64,000 bases of DNA from Acinetobacter pullicarnis (GTDB lineage: Bacteria; Pseudomonadota; Gammaproteobacteria; Pseudomonadales; Moraxellaceae). Below, one piece after another: positions 60,961 through 64,000 of this stretch (positions are counted from its first letter, which is position 1; each line of letters opens with the position of its first letter). The notes under the pieces are model-generated. The model was not told where the DNA came from, ran no database searches, and saw only the letters and a list, made by a program, of their open reading frames with translations. The translations under genes were made by a program, and so were the position numbers. Where the stretch lies: positions 3,720,001 through 3,784,000 of the forward strand of contig NZ_VCMZ01000001.1 in NCBI RefSeq assembly GCF_006352475.1, given 5' to 3'.

Positions 60961-62754
60961 ATGTCTTCAAATAAAAATGTTAAAGTCACAACTATTGATT
61001 GTTTCCCAAATGATGGCATTCGCAGAACTGTCTATAGATATGGTGGATTTCTTAGAAATGAAAGCAGTGACTCAACCAATCCTCTTATAGAAGTTCTATT
61101 AATTGAACTTCAAGATAATGATAAGTGGATAAACGTACAAAGATGCTCAACATTTCTCGTACCTTTTCTAGAAATTGATACTGTTCAAATTGGTAGTATT
61201 TGGGAAGGTAATATTTTACAAGATAATGTTTATAAATTTTATGGAAAGTTAATTACCAAAAATTTTACATTTGATTTTACAAGCCATAAACCCAAAAATA
61301 TCAAACCCACATATAAAGTGCCAAATACTGACGAATATTACATGCCTTTAAAGCATCTTATGTTACCTAAAGGGAATGACTTTATTCTTCAAGGATACCC
61401 TTTTACTCATTATTCCTCTGAAACTTATCGACAAGTTAATCACTGCTTAATGGTATCTAATAATAATATTCAGGTAATTACTTCCGCAGTTCATATTCTA
61501 CATAGTTTATTTGTGAACCGTAAAGATATTAGAGGAATGGTATTATCCTCATCAATTCAAAATATTATTAATCGTTATCTTGAATCCTATACAACTGAAA
61601 CTGTAGAAGATCAAACTGAATACAGAATTAGGATTAGAAAACCGTATGAAGACTTAGGTGAAATCGCCATCATCTTCCTTGCAAATCTTGCTTTAAATGA
61701 ACATGTTCAAAATATAGTTGAGCGACTTCAACACAGCATGGAAATTACTGATTTTGATCCTCTTCAGTATGGTAAAAATGGTACAAGATACCCAATCGCA
61801 TTTCCTCCCCATCCAACCAGACTATCAGTTGAGGTAGAAGGGCTTTGGCTAGATGATAATAAAACACGGTTCTTTATCACTCGATTCAAAAGAGTTGATC
61901 CAATTGATGACCATACCATTGATGTAAATCAAGACCACATTAACACTGTTCCCAAAGACAATGAAAAGAATCCAATTCCTCGGGAAAAGAGCAAAAATAA
62001 GAACGAACATATCAATACCCAAAAACCGCCATCAAGAGTAAATGGTGAATATCGTAAAAGGTCTGATGTAGAATCAGGAAACACTAATGGTATCTTGAAA
62101 TATTCATTTAATGAACCTACTACCGATCCAGTGGAAGTTGATTCCTATATTCAACCCTATACAGATAAATCAGAAGATGTTGAGACATCATCTGATGAAC
62201 CGCATGGAAATGAAAAATCAAATATCAAAAAGTCAGAAACTACAGATAAACCACCTACAAGAGATGAACGTTTTGATATTCAGTATATTATTGAATCACT
62301 TCAAGCATTGGCGTTAGAGAATGATTCTCCATTGCAAAAAGTCTATGCTATTAATGAGTTTGGTGATGGAATAGAAGGCTTCAACCTGTTGCAAATCAAG
62401 GAACTTGTTCCTGATCCCAATCACCCCTCTTGGATTGATGAGAAGCTGGGAAGACAACTATTATTTCTAAAACTAGAACTCAGAGATAGAGTTGATCACT
62501 GCTATTTAATTGATATACATAAAAATAAAAACCATGAAGCTTTCTGTGCTTTCCTTATCATTACTCCTTACAGATTAACAGGGGAACAGATAAAGAAAAT
62601 ATGTATAGAACTTGAAAGTGCAAAAGGGATTAAAAAATGGACTGCCCATTGTGAACATTTTACTAAACAGATTATTTCGCTCAAACATTCATGGGCAACT
62701 CCCGATGAATGGAAGAATAAATTCAAGAATCTTTTTAAGGCATTAAACAAATAA
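60961..62754 (+). CDS. tniE: TnsE-like transposition protein TniE
   Basis: The 597-residue protein sits directly inside the transposon end. Segments resemble TnsE of Tn7: a middle part with FPPHPTRLSVEVEGLWL, an acidic/polar linker (about 335-435) and a C-terminal domain (about 440-597) ending in a W...WK...F pattern. TnsE directs Tn7 into replicating DNA such as conjugating plasmids; the role in AbaR-type elements is less clear. The coding region is clearly more AT-rich than the neighbours. The ribosome site is weak. Confidence 0.75.
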   Translation: MSSNKNVKVTTIDCFPNDGIRRTVYRYGGFLRNESSDSTNPLIEVLLIELQDNDKWINVQRCSTFLVPFLEIDTVQIGSIWEGNILQDNVYKFYGKLITKNFTFDFTSHKPKNIKPTYKVPNTDEYYMPLKHLMLPKGNDFILQGYPFTHYSSETYRQVNHCLMVSNNNIQVITSAVHILHSLFVNRKDIRGMVLSSSIQNIINRYLESYTTETVEDQTEYRIRIRKPYEDLGEIAIIFLANLALNEHVQNIVERLQHSMEITDFDPLQYGKNGTRYPIAFPPHPTRLSVEVEGLWLDDNKTRFFITRFKRVDPIDDHTIDVNQDHINTVPKDNEKNPIPREKSKNKNEHINTQKPPSRVNGEYRKRSDVESGNTNGILKYSFNEPTTDPVEVDSYIQPYTDKSEDVETSSDEPHGNEKSNIKKSETTDKPPTRDERFDIQYIIESLQALALENDSPLQKVYAINEFGDGIEGFNLLQIKELVPDPNHPSWIDEKLGRQLLFLKLELRDRVDHCYLIDIHKNKNHEAFCAFLIITPYRLTGEQIKKICIELESAKGIKKWTAHCEHFTKQIISLKHSWATPDEWKNKFKNLFKALNK

Positions 62755-62805
62755 TTTAACTTATTAATTATTAAAATGATTCTTGCAATATAAACTAGAA
62801 CTTAA

Positions 62806-62839
62806 ATATGAGCCAAACTTAACTTTGGCTCATATTTTT
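62806..62839. terminator. Terminator between tniE and the MFS gene
   Basis: ATATGAGCCAAA and TTTGGCTCATAT form a perfect 12-bp stem with a 6-nt loop, followed by five T on the plus strand. It can end the tniE transcript and shield it from the convergent gene. Confidence 0.8.
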
Positions 62840-62941
62840 CAAATAAATCATTGAAAAATTGATAACTATGAAGATAGGATGAAATCACTCCAAGTATTGT
62901 CAGGTTAAATTTGAGCAGCCATCTTTACTCAAGAATACTTG

Positions 62942-64000
62942 TTATTTCGGCCAATCCTGATGATATTCATCAATCACATATTCATGTGCATGTTTGCCAT
63001 TATGGTGATGATTGACCAAATGCTCATGATCAGCAGGTAAATCATCATGTGAATGTGCCAATACTGAATCATCTTGTTTCGGCCAAATGGCATAAGCAAA
63101 AGCCATTGCTACTAAAGCAATTACTGCCATAGGCACAAATGTGAACAAAGTTCCAAAGTTAGTACTCAACCAGCCTACCAATGGATAAGTGATTAACCAA
63201 CAAGCATGTGAAAAAGCAAATTGTGCAGCAAATAATGAGGTTCTATTCTCGCTTGATGCGGATTTGCGAATTAAACGCCCAGTAGGTGTTTGAGATACTG
63301 AATAACCAATTCCCAAAATAAACCATAGTACCAATAAGTTATTAAAGCTGCCAATGAAATAGCCCATAAATAAGCCAACCACCAAAACAGCCGTACCTGA
63401 CAACATGACTTTTCGGTCTGCAAATTGATCTAAAATTTTGGGCAATATGAAGGCTGAAAGCATTGAACCCAAGCCAAACAAACCAAAAGCTATTGTTGTA
63501 GAATGCTCTGTTAATTTAAATGTGTACTGTACTAATACCACTGTATTCACAATAACCACTGCACTCGCAGAAGCAATTGCTAGGTTTAAAGCCAGTAATG
63601 CTTTAAGACGGGGTGTATTAAAATAAATCTTTGCCCCTTGTTTTATACGATAATACACACCTTTAAATTCAGGAGCTTTAGCCATTGGGAGTTTGGCACT
63701 CACGACAAATAGTGCCGAACCTATAAATCCTAAAACTGTCCCCAAGAATAAATTGTGATAACTGATGTAGGTCAGTAAAAATGCAGCCAGCATTGGGCTA
63801 ATAATATTTTCTAAATCATAAGCTAAGCGAGATAATGACAAAGCATTGGTATATTCTTTTTCATCTGGCAGTACATCAGGAATCATCGCTTGAAAAGTTG
63901 GCGTAAATGCCGCTGAAGCTGATTGCAAAATAAATATAAGCACATAAATTTGCCAAATTTGTGTCACGAAAGGTAGACACAATGCTGTACAAGCCCGAAT
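62942..64000 (-). CDS. MFS efflux protein with His-rich tail, partial (NreB-like)
   Basis: The gene is read from beyond the right edge; the frame is open to the last base, so the N-terminus (probably about two helices) is missing. The visible 350 residues have about ten transmembrane helices of the major facilitator type. The tail (about the last 45 residues) holds clusters HSHDD, HEH, NHHHNGKHAHEY, as in the nickel-resistance exporter NreB. Cargo of a metal- or drug-resistance island is likely; the substrate is inferred only from the His-rich tail. Confidence 0.75.
   Translation of the reverse strand: MRACTALCLPFVTQIWQIYVLIFILQSASAAFTPTFQAMIPDVLPDEKEYTNALSLSRLAYDLENIISPMLAAFLLTYISYHNLFLGTVLGFIGSALFVVSAKLPMAKAPEFKGVYYRIKQGAKIYFNTPRLKALLALNLAIASASAVVIVNTVVLVQYTFKLTEHSTTIAFGLFGLGSMLSAFILPKILDQFADRKVMLSGTAVLVVGLFMGYFIGSFNNLLVLWFILGIGYSVSQTPTGRLIRKSASSENRTSLFAAQFAFSHACWLITYPLVGWLSTNFGTLFTFVPMAVIALVAMAFAYAIWPKQDDSVLAHSHDDLPADHEHLVNHHHNGKHAHEYVIDEYHQDWPK

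Larger units (their letters stand above)
60861..64000. mobile_element. Left end of a Tn7-like (AbaR/Tn6022-type) island in comM
   Basis: The comM reading frame breaks at 60861, where the sequence starts TGTCAG. Two phased repeats, a TnsE-like gene and a transporter gene follow. In Acinetobacter, AbaR and Tn6022-type elements insert at this place in comM and duplicate 5 bp; GTGGC (60856-60860) may be the duplicated bases here. Only the tniE end is in view; tniA, tniB, tniC and tniD, the other end and most cargo would be beyond 64000. Confidence 0.85.

Overview
The window is chromosomal DNA from a gammaproteobacterium of the family Moraxellaceae, most probably an Acinetobacter species. The evidence is low-to-moderate GC, Acinetobacter-like protein sequences, and gene orders typical of the genus: gspN-gspC-gspD, argH/algZ-algR-hemC-hemD-hemX-hemY, xerD-dsbC-hom-thrC, gacA-pilS-pilR beside pbpG, and ribD-methyltransferase-ribE close to comM. 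The species cannot be fixed from the sequence alone.

Layout. 1-5.7 kb (minus strand): the translation/transcription block tRNA-Thr(TGT), tRNA-Tyr, tRNA-Gly, tRNA-Thr(GGT), tuf, tRNA-Trp, secE, nusG, rplK, rplA, rplJ, rplL. An attenuator-like hairpin lies before the presumed rpoB outside the window. 5.7-9 kb: trpE, gph and an FHA-domain membrane protein. 9-13 kb: type II secretion genes gspD, gspC and gspN. 13-20 kb: an H-NS-like protein, a thioesterase, the hemY-hemX-hemD-hemC run, and algR with a frameshifted algZ. 20-24.8 kb: argH, yggX, a non-coding stretch with a candidate small RNA, phoU and an unknown lipoprotein. 24.9-30.2 kb: TPP riboswitch and thiC, nudF, cpdA, dksA, gluQ. 30.3-35.5 kb: ftsW, murD, and the feoA-feoB iron operon with a Cys-rich companion and a Fur-like box. 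35.6-40.1 kb: xerD, dsbC, hom, thrC. 40.3-50 kb: pbpG, gacA, pilS, pilR, ctpA, gpmI, lptG, lptF. 50-60 kb: pepA, holC, two unknown genes, a DedA protein, the rib operon with an embedded adenine methyltransferase, nrdR, amtB, glnK, ubiK.

The accessory part starts at 60861. There comM is cut by a Tn7-like element of the AbaR/Tn6022 type: a TGT-starting end with two phased 17-bp repeats, then a TnsE-like gene (tniE), then an MFS efflux gene with a His-rich tail that runs off the right edge. comM is the classic Acinetobacter resistance-island site, so most of the island lies beyond the window.

Other points of note are a 5-bp tandem duplication that breaks the sensor kinase algZ, a thiC riboswitch whose competing pairings can be read base by base, a PilR with Tyr at the invariant Thr of the sigma54-contact loop, and an orphan terminator ending a possible small RNA. 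Nothing in the window is clearly a wholly new system. The comM island and the algZ lesion are the strongest leads.
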